64,000 nt of DNA from Camillea tinctor (Eukaryota > Ascomycota > Sordariomycetes > Xylariales > Xylariaceae). The notes below the pieces were generated by a model, which did not search any database, had not been told where the DNA came from, and worked only from the letters and a program-made list of their open reading frames with translations. The translations under genes were made by a program, and so were the position numbers. This document shows, piece by piece, positions 20,098 to 31,940 of this stretch (position 1 is the first letter of the stretch; every line of letters begins with the position of its first letter). The stretch is from contig MU394096.1 in NCBI GenBank assembly GCA_022578605.1, positions 124,001 to 188,000 on the forward strand, given 5' to 3'.

Positions 20098-21798
20098 TCA
20101 CCACTCGCCTTCGTCAACAATCGGCTCGCCCCGGTCTGACGCCTCAAGCAACTCCTTCACGGTCCAGGGCCTGAACTTGAAGCCAGGCACAGAGTTAGTG
20201 TTCACAAACGGCGTCCCCATGACCACAGAGTGGGCAGCCTTCCCGTAGTTATCGTACACGTACTGCTCCACGTGATGCCTCCCGAGCCAGTCCCCGGCAA
20301 ACTGGCTCACAGACTCGGGGTTCTCCTCGACGCCATCCCAGTTTGTCTTGTGGAACATTTCGCGGTTCCTGAACCCGAGCTTCTGCGCGCAGCACACGCG
20401 CTCGAACCTGAAAGGAGGAAGAAAGGGGTAGGTTAGCGGAAGGGAAATAAAAGGGAGAATCCGGAAGAAAAGAGCAATGGAAAAGCACCTACCTCATCAG
20501 ATTATGCACCCGCAGCGCGAGCGGCACGGCGCCTTTCCCTGCGATCTGCAGGCACGATGCCACCGAGTACGCGTCCTCGAGGGCCATGCTCGCGCCCGCC
20601 GCCGAGGTGGGCAGGAAAGGGTGTGCGGCGTCACCGATCTGGACGAGGCGGCCGAGGGGGGACACACACTTCGGCTGGGGGTCGCGCCACATGAGGCGCC
20701 AGAGGAGGATCCCACCGGCACCGTCAGTGGGCTCGGGCGTGGCCTTGATGGTCTCGTGGAAGAAGGGCGCCCAGCCCTCAATGACCTTTAGCGCTGCCTC
20801 TTTGGAGCCCCTCCCGCTCCAGGATTCGTCTGCTTCAGTGTAGTCCTGACGGGTGCAATTTCTTGTCAGTGAATAGTTCGCCTCTGCAAAAGGGGAGAAG
20901 GAGATAGATGATTTTTTTTTAAATCATTTACGGTGAAAAGGGGTAAAAGGGGGAAAGAGGCTTTGTTTACCCTATGGACGAGCATCCAGCACATTTCCTC
21001 ATTAGACCTGCCGATCACCAAGTGCGCATTGTGGCCCAGATTGAAAAGTAATCCGCCGTCTTTCATGCCTTTCCAGCCCTCGGCGACGACAGGGTTCTTC
21101 ATCGCCTTCTCCGCTGGGAATGTAGCGAGTTGGACCAAAAACCCACTACTAATGACATCCTGCCTGTTACCAGTGATGAGGGTCCATGCTTTGGACCCGA
21201 CGCCATCAGCAGCGACAACCACATCCGCCGTCTCGCGCGCGCCATCCGCATAAATCACGCCAGCGCGGTCCTCGTCCTCAAAGTACTCGGCCACATCCTT
21301 TGCCAGCTCGACTGCGATGCCGAGCTCCTGGACGTAATTGTACAAGAGCTGGTGCAGGGCGGGGCGGCTCATGGTGACCGCTGGGTAAGTCTTGTTTCCC
21401 ACGGGGAAGTCGCCGATGAGGGTCATGTCGTGTTTCATCATGCGCAGGCTCGGGGCCATGATGATCTTCTCGAGGCGCTCGGTGAAGCCCGGCCACAACT
21501 TGAATTGCTCCATCGCCGGCTCTTGGACGCCGATCACAGCACCTGTGAAACAAGGGGTGATTTGTTTAAGTAAGCGGCAATAACGATGAAATCGTCAAGT
21601 TCAGAGATGGAAATGTGACTGAAGAGCGAGCTTACCTCTATCGTGAAAATTGGGACGTCTTTCGACGATCTTGACCGAATGGCCCTTGCGGTATGCTTCG
21701 ATGGCAAACCCAAGCCCAGCGATACCCGATCCTACAATGAGGATGGAGATGCCAGACAGTGGATATCTCTCCATTGGAATCGAACTTTTGGCTGCCAT
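20098..21798 (-). CDS. FAD-dependent aromatic-ring-type monooxygenase
   Basis: Four exons in phase (21798-21636, 21542-20971, 20845-20493, 20407-20098) encode 465 aa of a class A flavoprotein hydroxylase (salicylate-hydroxylase-like, PF01494 type). The FAD Rossmann motif is ILIVGSGIAGLGFAIEAYRK with GxGxxG at 23-28. The DG motif is VVAADGVGSKAW and the GD motif is RLVQIGDAAHPFLPTSAAGA. Such enzymes use NAD(P)H and O2 to hydroxylate aromatic or polyketide substrates; the substrate here is unknown. ATG 21798 (MAAKSSIPMERYPLSG) is preferred. In-frame ATGs at 21912, 21879 and 21774 also exist. No membrane anchor is evident. It may act with the alcohol dehydrogenase and GMC enzyme downstream, but spacing is large. 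Confidence 0.9.
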
Positions 21799-24134
21799 GA
21801 TGATTTTTTCGTTTTCTTTTCTTAAGGTTTCTTCTCTTTTGTGTTGTTGACTTAGTAGCTTGTGTAGAGACTTGTTCATTCTTCGTCCTGCGACGGTCGA
21901 AGAGGTGTGCATTATATAGCAGCAGGCCCGACGCCAGTTTGAATACTCGGGTAGCTGCTACGGTCCGTCATGCCGTCTTGATTACTTTCCCGGGATTGGC
22001 GTCCAAACACGCAGCGGTCTAATCCATGAAATGGTGTTTGCGTGACGTGGTAGATCAATACCTTGCATGATGAATATCGGTGAACACGGCGTTTCTAGAT
22101 GCGCGAAGCCCCCTATTTTTGCTTGAATACTTGGTCCTGTAGACATTGCATAGAATACTGACAAACCATGATGCCTCAACATGTGGATAAAGATAGGCCT
22201 AGATAGGGGCGAATTGCGCTTTGTGGGTTCAGTCTGGAAGGTAAGAATGGAAGAGGGCCAGGGATGCCCTGTACCCTCGGGCCTTTTCTAGACATGGAGT
22301 CTTAATGGTGACTAGATTCTCTCTTGATACCCAGTCCCTTAAAATTGTCGTCAGGTATATGTGCAGGGACGTTATTACTAAGCTTGTGTTTGTGTCTTGT
22401 GATTCTATCCAACTACCTTGTACGATGTATCCTTGACACCTTATGTCTTTAGTCCCACAGTCAATACTCCGCCAATACACGATATCCCGCAGGTAAACCA
22501 ACCTGAGGGCCCATCGATAGATGTTTCTGAGTCAGGTTCCTATGCTGGTTCCAAGTATTATGAATTCTTAAGCAGAATGAGTGGGGTGGAAGGACAGAGT
22601 CGTCTTAATACGATGGGGCCTACCCCTTTTTCTTCCTCTCTTTAACGATAGCTACTAAGATAGTTGAGCTACACCCTGCTGTAGACTCTTGAAGGTTGGC
22701 AGATTAGGGTTTTTAATCATCTTTGCCCTTTGTTATTAGTATTAATATAAATTATGTGAAGTCGAGGAATGGGGAGAACTATCTAGATCCATTCTTAATT
22801 TCCATAAACATGAGATAGTATGAGTGGCGTCGCTATCAGGACTTGCTGCACGGTCAAGGCGCCATATATCGGTTTCAAAAAACTACCGACTCCATACTTC
22901 TTTTCCTAGTTTAGTCCCGTCATTCGTGTGTGGATAATTATAAACTTTACTACTTGTCTTCTGCGACCATCTGATGCGATTATTAACATCTTGTGGTGAT
23001 CCATAGCCTTTATCCCACATCCCGTATCCCACATCCATCCGGTAAGGCTTGGCGTGTACGTATACCTCGTACTCGGATCCACAAGTGGAACAAAGCAAAG
23101 ATATTCTAATCCCCCTTTTAACGGTGTTGAAGTTGGTTGTAACATATATATATATATATATATTAGCTAGTCTATTTAATCAATTTTTTCCCTTCATAGC
23201 TTTTGCTTCTTTCTAGCAATGATTCTATCATCGCAGCTTGCAATTCTGGATAAGTTCGTATATGAAAGCCCTAGAAGGTTGAAGTCATATTCTGTTCATA
23301 GAAAGCTAGAGGTGATCAATGACTTATGAGAATAATAGAAGGGGAGGCAGGTTGAATAGGCAATAAATCGTGCTGAGGGATGATAATGGCACACTTTAGG
23401 GCATAGGTTTTGACGTTTTACCTGCATTTAAGTCTTTAGGTAATATTACAAGATCGGCTCATGGTAGTAAGAGTACCTAATAATAGATTTATGGGCAACG
23501 ATACTAGGTTAGGTAGTCACATCTGCCAGTGTTATCTTAGATTACTGGCATAGTAGCTACCTCTGGTAATTGATATTGTTTCTTTCTGCCACCCCCCTGT
23601 CCCGCTCCCCCCCCGCTTGCCTACCTAGTTTTAACGTAGGTTTGCGCCATACTTCTGCAGGTTTTGTGGCGTGTGTTCGCCGGGGCTTACGCAGAACCCG
23701 ATACAGAGCTGTGAGTGATCTTGGGGGATCGTCGAGCCATCCTGTCCCACAGCGGGTTTATCTCAACGGGGGTTTCTGATTGGAAGGGGAAGAGAAACGC
23801 AATGCTTGTTGCCGTTCCCCGGTTCTGTGCCTTACCATATATACAAGCAATACTCATTAAAAAAACCCTCGTTGTAAGGCACTTCATACGAAACCAACAC
23901 CAACAGCGTAGTATCAGGCGCTTATTATACGGATTAAGCAGATATGTAGAATCTAAATGGTTAATAATTTATAACTTGATTTTATATAATAGCAATGTTA
24001 TCAAAGTTATTTTAATTTAAATAGTCCCAGAATTGGTTTCGTTGTCATTACTAGTAGAGCTTATAAGATTTACTATTTAACGTCCAATCAGGTGAAGCGA
24101 CCATAGCTATTTTCACTTACCTGACGGGAATCTT
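21799..24134. other. AT-rich intergenic region
   Basis: About 2.3 kb with no supportable gene. It includes a TA dinucleotide run (23142-23163) and a CT/C-rich patch near 23583-23620. Frames at 22418-22645 and 23715-24020 look random. Confidence 0.6.
23142..23163. repeat. TA dinucleotide microsatellite
   Basis: About eleven AT/TA units in a row. Confidence 0.9.
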
Positions 24135-24156
24135 ACACTCGTTACGAAACGAGTGT
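24135..24156. promoter_or_regulatory. 22-bp inverted repeat (9-bp arms, 4-bp spacer) upstream of the alcohol dehydrogenase
   Basis: Arms ACACTCGTT and AACGAGTGT are perfectly complementary around the spacer ACGA. The element ends 23 bp before the ATG at 24180. It looks like a dimeric regulator site, or a hairpin in the 5' UTR if transcription starts upstream. The structure is seen directly; the role is inferred. Confidence 0.6.
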
Positions 24157-24179
24157 ACAGCATTTCAAAGTTCTCTATC

Positions 24180-25259
24180 ATGTCAATGAAAGCTTTTAAG
24201 CTCGTCAAATGGGGCCAGCCCGGCCAGTACCTCGAGGTCCCTAAACCGTCGCCCGGGCCAGGGGACGTCCTGATCCGTATGAAAGCGGCAGGGCTCTGTC
24301 GCTCCGACTTAGATATGGTGGATAGCCAACCCGGCTCGGGACCATACGCCGACTCGCTAGAAGAGAACTACATTTTGGGTCACGAGAACGCCGGTTACGT
24401 CGCCGAGGTCGGCAGCGCAGTGCGGGACTTGCAGGTAGGGGAGGCCGTGGTGGTTCACCACATGCGCCACTGCGGCAACTGCGAGTACTGCACCGACGGC
24501 GCTGAGCACCACTGCGAGGCGTACCGGCGCAATGCCATCAGCGCGACCCGTGGGTGCGGCGTAGACGGCGGCTTGGCGGAGTATCTTCTCGCGCCCCGGA
24601 CGGAGGTCATTTCCATCGGCCGGGGGGACCCCGTCATGTACGCCCCGCTCACGGACGCCGCAGTGACGGCCTACCACGCGGTACAGACGGTAATTCAACG
24701 ACTTAAGCCCGGCACGAGCGCGGTGCTCATCGGCATCGGCGGGCTGGGCACCTACGGCGTGCAATTCGTGAAGCTGCTGTCCTCGGCGCAGATCATCGCG
24801 GTAGACGTTGCCCAGGACCGGTTAGAGATCGCCAAGCAAGTCGGCGCTGACCACGTCATCCTCTCAGACCATACCGATGCGGGGCCTGCGGCGAAGCAGG
24901 TCATGTCGTTGACTCGCGGGCGTGGTGCTGATGCGATAGTCGACTTCGTGGGTAGCTCGTCCACGCTCAAGCTGGCAGCCAAGATATCGCGACCGAGGGG
25001 TCGTGTTGTGCTAGTCGGCATGCAAGGTGGCACGTTGGAGGTGGGATGGGGCTTGATTGGCACGAATTGCGAGTTCGCGATAAGTCTAGGGAGTACGCGG
25101 CAGGATCTGAGAGAAGTGTGCAGTTTGATGGGCCAGGGCAAACTGAGGGTGGATGTGCAGAGGTTCTCTTTTGATGAGGTGCAAAAGGGGTATGACGAAT
25201 TGCGAGCGGGGAATCTGGCTGGGAGGGCCGTCGTGGTCTTCCCAGGAGAAGCGGTGTAA
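24180..25259 (+). CDS. Zinc-dependent medium-chain alcohol dehydrogenase
   Basis: Intronless, GC-rich 359-aa MDR-family NAD(P)-dependent dehydrogenase. Catalytic-zinc ligands are Cys40 (AAGLCRSD) and His68 (LGHENAG). Structural-zinc cysteines 98, 101, 104 and 112 lie in CGNCEYCTDGAEHHC. The cofactor fold is AVLIGIGGLGTYGVQFVKLL. The sequence feels close to bacterial (actinobacterial-type) alcohol dehydrogenases such as the GLCRSD / PLTDAAVTAYHAV class. Together with high GC and lack of introns in an AT-rich stretch, that suggests possible transfer. The frame is open from a GTG at 24153, but ATG 24180 (MSMKAFK) begins exactly at the usual MDR start. Substrate unknown. Confidence 0.9.
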   Translation: MSMKAFKLVKWGQPGQYLEVPKPSPGPGDVLIRMKAAGLCRSDLDMVDSQPGSGPYADSLEENYILGHENAGYVAEVGSAVRDLQVGEAVVVHHMRHCGNCEYCTDGAEHHCEAYRRNAISATRGCGVDGGLAEYLLAPRTEVISIGRGDPVMYAPLTDAAVTAYHAVQTVIQRLKPGTSAVLIGIGGLGTYGVQFVKLLSSAQIIAVDVAQDRLEIAKQVGADHVILSDHTDAGPAAKQVMSLTRGRGADAIVDFVGSSSTLKLAAKISRPRGRVVLVGMQGGTLEVGWGLIGTNCEFAISLGSTRQDLREVCSLMGQGKLRVDVQRFSFDEVQKGYDELRAGNLAGRAVVVFPGEAV

Positions 25260-25769
25260 GTGGGTGGTGAGAACTACACCAAGTGTAGGTTAGAAATCGG
25301 ATAGAAATGGCAAGATTCGAAGATCCGAAGAAGAAATGTCCGTGCCAACGGACAAATGCGGGGCATTATACATGCATATGTACCTAATCTAGGTCCAATG
25401 AGGTCTGTTTGGTCTAAGAGCCTGCAGCTTAATCTCCATCAAGCCCTCGTCATTAAAGTAATTTCACCATCTAGGCATGATCCCGAAGCCATCCCAAGGT
25501 TTTTTTTGTCCGCCGTGGGGGAGAATTATCTGGAGGCTCTGCTGTTAGTCGACACCGCCCCCTTTTCTATCTCATATGTATTACACCTTGAGCTGTAGCA
25601 TTAGACACTTTATAACTTATAGGATTTGATTTAATCAACATATATGCAACATTGAATTGTCCTGCTATTTTTGTCCTGTTCTTTTGTCCTTGCCTCTTTG
25701 TCCTTGCCTTCTGGTTTCTATTGTTTCCCATATACCGTATACCTAAGCTTACCTATTATCAAATTTATA
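25260..25769. other. Intergenic; promoter of the following C2H2 gene
   Basis: No gene seen. A TTTTGTCCTTGCC-type direct repeat occurs near 25680-25710, close to the downstream start codon. Confidence 0.5.
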
Positions 25770-28003
25770 ATGGGGGACTTCGAGAGGGGCGTCTTAGCCG
25801 CATATCTTGGAGAGAGTTTTCGATTTGAACAGATACGTATTGGGGTGCCGTCCAGTAACACAGGTCCTCAAAAAAAGGACATTGAAGATTGGGATAAGGG
25901 ATGGAACGAGGCTAGTTCAAAATCCCCCAGCTCTACCGTAAGTTTATTTATATACCAATTCGAAATACTAAAGGATAAGGTTTAAGTAACCAAGTTCTAA
26001 CGATGCACGCATCTAATAACGACAGGGTTCCCCAGAGAATTACTTCGCCCCCGCTAAATACGCTACAGCCAAGCAGCCTAAACCCACGTCGGTGGCACCT
26101 TCAACAGGTGTTCGGACCAAGTCAGTAAACCTAATCTTGTTAACTTAACTTAAATTTGTTCGTCAATCTGGGTTGATCCTAGATCTATTGACCCAGATCT
26201 TCCAAAATCTCATGTTGGGATGGCTTCGCATCCAAGTATTCGGTACCCGTTAGTCAGCTATCTATTAACAAATATCCCCGAAACAGTACTGTGTGTAGAG
26301 CAGACTGCTCGAGCCACCCTTCGTCGCAAGATTGCCGCCCACTGTTTAAGACGATACGCAAATTATTTTCAGCCACCCGCGCCCAACGCATCATATCCGC
26401 CATCCATGAGCTCCCGGCGGAACGGCGTGACAGATTGCTAAGTTACCCAAATGCTTATCAGCAGAATGGCTCGGGTGCATTGTCATTGAAAACTTCTTGT
26501 GAAATCGTTTGCCATGGCGAACTACCTACAAATGTTTCAGGGAGTAATGGCCCATCACAACGAGCATCATCCTCGGGAAACAGCTACACCCAGTCTGTCA
26601 AGTCCCCACGGGTCGTCAATTCGCCTGCAGCAGCCCGTGACGGTAAGAAACGAGAAGTGCCGCCTGGCGGGGGCGACGACAACGATGACGACCCGGGTGA
26701 AGACAAATCACCAAGAGTTCCTGCCGACCCGGACCCTCCGCAGAAGCGCCTGAGGCTAAACGAAAATTTGCCATGTGCAATACCATTTGCGCATCCAGAT
26801 CTACCGAATCAAACATTTCCTTGTCAGAAAGCCAATAGCTTTCGTGACCGGTCCTCCTTGAAGTGAGTAAAGCCATGTTAAAGCCCCCACTCCCTAAATC
26901 CTATACCAAGTGACTAAATCTGACTCTCCTTAGGAAACACTACAAAACTTGCCATACACAAGAGGCAATGCAAGACCGGCAAACCAAGGGACAGTCAGTT
27001 GATCCTCGTTTTTATCTAACTCACGATCAATTTAATGACATCGTGACCGCTATTCGGAATTCCGACGGTAAAGGAAGACGTGGGCGAGGTCCTGACAATA
27101 AGGCAAGAACCAAGACGGAATTACTACGCAATATTTGGAGGATAATTTGTGGTAATCACGAGGTTCCAGAAGGCCTCTTGTCTCCACGTAAGTCCGCTAC
27201 ACAATAAAATAGATTCAATTATGTCTTCCGTCGCTCACTGATCCATCTATCTAGATACTCAAACAGGCTACCAGGCGCCATCTAGCTTTAAAGACCAGCT
27301 CTGCGAGATGTTCGACGTCATGCTGAGAACAAAAGAAGGGGAAGCCGTAGCTTCGAGTAATGACTTCCAGTTTTCGAGGGCTGAAGCTATGGGCTGCTTC
27401 AACCGGGCTTGGCAAGCCGTAGCCATGACGAATTCAGATATCTCAAGTCAGAGTCCATCTGTTGGAATAGGTGTATCCGAGGATACAGCTCGCACCTTCA
27501 ATCGGTCGAGCGATGAGACTAGACCCCGAACAGGCCTCGCGTCAATGGAGGGCGGCACTGGTGACTCTACGGTCATCAATGCCGGCCTCTCCAATCCGTC
27601 CACATCAACAGGGGCTTCACCTAGTTCAAGCGGCACGTCAATTTACGCTACGAGAGGTCAAGGACATCACGTACGCCAAATTCTTCAAATTCTGGCCGAA
27701 ACAGAGTACTCCAAACCTAAGGCTGGCGAACGTGACCGATTCCTTCTCACAACTCTTCCTCCCGTTATCACCTTCAGAGATCCTCTACCTTCCACCGGCC
27801 CACAAGCCAATCCTATGCCACCATCCAACATGCCATGGCCGGGCATACAACCTCACCCCGATAATAATTGTGACTTTACTGTGTGGAATGATTTCGATTT
27901 GTATCGTTACCTATACGAGAATCCGTTGCTCGCGGACACTCCAGTTGGCTACAACCCCCAGAACGATGGTAACATCATGCCAATGGATCTCACGGGCCCG
28001 TAA
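25770..28003 (+). CDS. C2H2-type zinc-finger domain protein, six exons
   Basis: Exons 25770-25937, 26026-26120, 26183-26248, 26299-26862, 26934-27187 and 27255-28003 keep phase throughout and give 631 aa. The start is MGDFERGVLAAYLGESFRFE. Exon 4 ends in an acidic linker (GGGDDNDDDPGEDKSPRVP), then LPCAIPFAHPDLPNQTFPCQ. After the intron comes KKHYKTCH, together forming one fungal C2H2-like module (C...C...H-x4-H). Exon 5 continues DPRFYLTHDQFNDIVTAIRN, and exon 6 holds DQLCEMFDVMLRTKEG and a Ser/Thr-rich C-terminus. Intron 3 (50 nt, GTTAGT...CTATTAAC...TAG) is needed to pass an in-frame stop. Likely nuclear; known relatives are uncharacterised. An overlapping frame at 27471-28193 is a shadow. 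Confidence 0.72.
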
Positions 28004-28725
28004 TGGGATAGAAACCGGCGGTAAAATAACGCACACACGAGACGTGAGCACACCCTGTGCTATATGCCTCTTAACTGCTATGACCTCGATTTTTGGGACT
28101 CTCGATTGTTGGAATATGGGGTTACCACCCCACTCTACGGTACTACACTACTACCATATGTACATATATATCGGGCTTACGCCCTCCTCATAGACTCTCT
28201 CCTGGACCAATACACTTCATCCTTTCCCTCACCTATCGTCTCACTCCAATATCGATGCCGCAACACCACACATATAAAGTGCTATAATGCTGCAGTGTGG
28301 CAACGCTCAACTACGACCGGAGCCATGGACTGCCGAAGAAAACACACATCTATACCCTTTACGTCATTATGCGGATATTTGTATAATTAGGGAGTTTTAG
28401 ATAGTACTTGGAGCATTACTACCTATGTATGAAATATGCATTGTTGTTCTCTGTGCCGGATACTGCGTCTGGCCGGAATGGGTATATAAGTAAACTAAAT
28501 GATTATTAAGCGGCGCCGCATATATGAGCATTACTACCATAACCTAGGCCTTTCTCCCCTAGACTGTATACATTTTTCAAGTTGGTTATGTCACGGTTGA
28601 TATTCCTAGGACGCCGGTGGCTCTTCTAAGGCTGTACATAGGTGTATTCTATTCATTTATCTATTTAGCATCATCCTATATAGTGTGTGGGAAAATACAT
28701 GTCTACTAGTTGATTATCATTACAA
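28004..28725. other. Intergenic between convergent genes
   Basis: 3' flanks of the C2H2 gene (+) and the GMC gene (-). AT-rich, no gene-like feature beyond short chance frames. Confidence 0.55.
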
Positions 28726-30566
28726 TCAGCCCCGGCGCTGGTTTCTCTCAGCACTGATTATTGCTGAAGCCTGCTCTCCTAGAGCATAGAGGGAAACTTG
28801 TAGATGCCCAGTGACGACGATCGGTATTACCGAAGCGTCAACAACGCGCAGACTATTGATCCCCTTGACTCTTAGGTCCTGGTCAACCACCTTCCCCATT
28901 GCCGCAGTGCCCATGGGGTGGTAACCGGTACTAAAAGCAGAAAAAAAAGTAATTGTCAGTATAAAGTTTCAATGATAAACTATAGAATGAAATGTAGGTT
29001 AGAAATCTTACCCTAGAATAGAACGCAGACGAGCGTCGATGTAATCGTCCGTAGAATCGACGGTTAAAGTCTCATCAAATCCAGTCTCACCAACTTCTCC
29101 ATCAAGGATATCACGGCCAATGGCTGTCGCATTGCTTGCAGCGAACTTGACCTGAAGCTTGACGGCTTCGCGTGCCACATATCGATCGACCGCGGTGTTC
29201 AGAAAATTGGGGTCAATAAGCGGCGCATCTTGGATATTAGATGACGCCAGCTTGACCGAGCCGCGAGACGTAGTCAACATGGTGAAAGTCGCAAAGGACA
29301 CCACGGACCCATCTGCCGCTCCGGCATATATAAAAACATGCTCGTTGAAGGTTCTCTCACGGGATAGTAAGGGGTGAACCGAAGGATCGGGGGCTTTCCC
29401 TTCGTCCTCGGCAATTGCGGCTGCGAGGCCTTTTTTGGACACGTCCGTGGACACTACAAAGTCCGCGGGGGTTCCCCAGCCATATTGCTCTTGAGTGAAT
29501 AACTGATTTGGAGATCCTAGAGCCCACCCAGCAGATGGATCCTTGACTTTGTAGCCAAAGCGAAATAAACCATGATCGGCCAGGTTCTCGCCGACCTCGG
29601 GATTGTCTAGCACGACGGGAATCCCGTGTTTCTTGAGCTCTTCGGCTGGTCCAATGCCAGATAGCTTGAGAAGTTGAGGAGTGCGGATCGCCCCAGCTGA
29701 TAGGATGGTCTCGTGCCCGCGAATCTCGCTGCCGTCCGCCAATGCAATTCCGACGGCCGTTGGAGACTGCCCTGGCCCCTTATTGTCGATGATGACCCGA
29801 GCTACTTGAGTATCGGTTAAGACGGTAATACCGTCAAGAGAGTACCGAGCAGCGGCGATTTCGCGACGGCCATTGACCTTGTTCTCCTGAAGTTCGCCAA
29901 CGCCTAGGGGATTGCCAGCATTGGCATCCAAGCCAGGTCTTGGATTGATACCCAACTCAGCCCACGATTGTAACACAATGTCACGCAGCGGGAATTCGCG
30001 GTTTGTTGACGTGACTGACTGGACAAAACATGGTCCCGATTGACCGTGTTGATCACTGTTGATGTCCTTGCTCCAGAATTGTTCGGACTTTTTGAGATAA
30101 GGGAGCAAACCATCGTAGCTCCAGCGCTTGTCATCAACGATTGACCCCCAGGTATCCAAATCAAATTGATCACCTCGAACCCAACCGCCTGCTTATCATT
30201 AGCCAAACAAGGGCAGGACAGGAAGTAAATTGTATTGAAGCAGCTTCAGGTTATTGACTAACCTGCATTGATGACCGTACCGCCACCCAGGGCTTTTCCT
30301 AATGAGTAAGACAAGATGCGATCATCTAGGTTAGACTGTTTCACAGTGACATCCTTCCAATCGAAGTCGCCACCAATAAGATTGTTTGAGTTGGGCCAGA
30401 CGATGTCAGAGCGATCGTTGGCATTGGGACCAGCTTCGACGACAAGAATTTTGAGATGGGGATCAGATTCAAGCAGACGGTGGGAGATGACAGATGCAAC
30501 GAGCCCACCACCTACAAAGATGTAATCCCACAGAGTGGAGGTGATATTGGTAGGAATTGTTGACAT
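28726..30566 (-). CDS. GMC-family FAD oxidoreductase (glucose oxidase / choline dehydrogenase type)
   Basis: Exons 30566-30263, 30188-29012 and 28930-28726 encode 561 aa, normal for the family. The N-terminus has WDYIFVGGGLVASVISHRLL, then LKILVVEAG. GMC signature 1 is LGKALGGGTVINAG with GWVRGDQFDLDTW across intron 1. Signature 2 is ILSAGAIRTPQLLKLSGIG. The C-terminal catalytic segment is TGYHPMGTAAMG (active-site His) and VVTGHLQVSLYALGEQAS. It oxidises alcohols or sugars with FAD; the substrate is unknown. No signal peptide, so probably intracellular. The dinucleotide-binding loop reads GGGLVAS instead of the usual GGGxAG, so the last glycine is missing. Coding frames are otherwise intact. 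Confidence 0.92.
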
Positions 30567-31910
30567 TATGGCTTGGAGATGGGTACGCCTTTGTCAGAAG
30601 TGTTTGAATTGAGTTGAGTTTAGTAGACTAACAAGAGAGTCGGCAATCTTATAAATTGCTCGAGAAGATGGTATATACTATAGGTAGGACCATACACTCG
30701 TTTATATAGACTTCTAGTCCAGTGAAAGTTACTACAGGTGTAACAACCCCCTCTTCTTACCGTGAGATTTTGGTGAAAGTTGTACGTGGACTGTTGGACT
30801 TAACTAGGATCCTGCTGCAAGGGGTAACTGTGGTAATAAGACAACTGCCAACACATCCGTTTCTGTGGTGGATATCATAACCGATATAATTTGACTATTA
30901 CTGTCGATTAAAAATCTTATGGACTTGCAGATGAGCTCCCCTGTTTAGTGAGTTGTCCATATGTTTATTGTGAGTATTTCAACTAATCTGTTTTTGAAGA
31001 CCCCGATATCAAAGAATCTCCCCGCGAGTCTAGTTTAAAGTTTAAAGACCTCAATGCTTCTAGTCATTTTTCCCACAGCAACCACTACGATATAAAGATT
31101 GGTCATTCCAAAGGGTGTAAGTGGTATCGTAATATTTCAGTAACTATAATTATTCAAAGTCTTATTCAACAAGTGTCCCGAATCTATCTATTACTCTGCC
31201 TTCTTCCCACTCTAAGTATCCAATCACATTTCATTTCTTATCGGGCGGTTTCAATATTAATAACAGTTGAACTGACAGACTCCTGTTTCAATCACTCTTC
31301 GTGACATCCATATGAACCCTGATATTTCCCAAAAAACCCTTCATCGTTTTCTAGTAGAGTATTGGATGCCATCTAATCCGGATCTCGAGCGTATGAGCCG
31401 CATGTGCTTTGGGCAGGAGTAATTTTAACCACTCAAAGTTATCCTTCCATTATTCCAAACTACACTATACCTATTCATTACCTATGTCCACCCCCCAGGG
31501 TACATAATTTTGTTGACAAAGGTTTTGTATAGTCTTGCGATGACGGGGCTATGTATTTCGTTAGCTACTGTTTTTAGGGACACTAATTTTGAATTACATG
31601 ACAGTACTTTCGAACGAGATATTCAAGTAAAAAAGGGACTCCTTTATCAGAATGGCATCATTAGATGCTAAAGGTATGAAGATTAAATCAACTAAAACAA
31701 GCGGTAGATATCTTTAGACGGGAGCTAGAAACGCGATATATGGTATAAAGCAAAATCATGAATGACGAAGTAGAGTGCTCCTGTCTACGGAGTACGCGCT
31801 CAAAGGAGCTACGGGAGTCTACAGATCGAAACAAGCGTTTAATGCACCGAAGAAACTTACTTTAGGGACAGCCCGCATGTTCCGCGTGCTGACTACCCTT
31901 ATCACTAAGC

Positions 31911-31940
31911 AGCTGTGCCACTGTGGCTGATGGGGTATTT
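31911..31940 (+). repeat. Dispersed repeat R2, copy 1
   Basis: Shares the exact 19-mer GCTGTGCCACTGTGGCTGA with 33281-33299 and a looser match (ATGGCTGACGTGG) near 38354. Confidence 0.65.

Noticed and set aside
20477..21573. Several + strand frames of 85-147 codons
   Set aside because: Antisense to the FAD monooxygenase exons, whose minus-strand reading gives clear family motifs.
24357..25141. Minus-strand frames of 129-135 codons
   Set aside because: Antisense to the alcohol dehydrogenase; no recognisable features.
27471..28193. 240-codon + frame overlapping the C2H2 gene
   Set aside because: Out of phase with the spliced model. It reads IYAKFFKF-like segments only by shift, and its tail is random.
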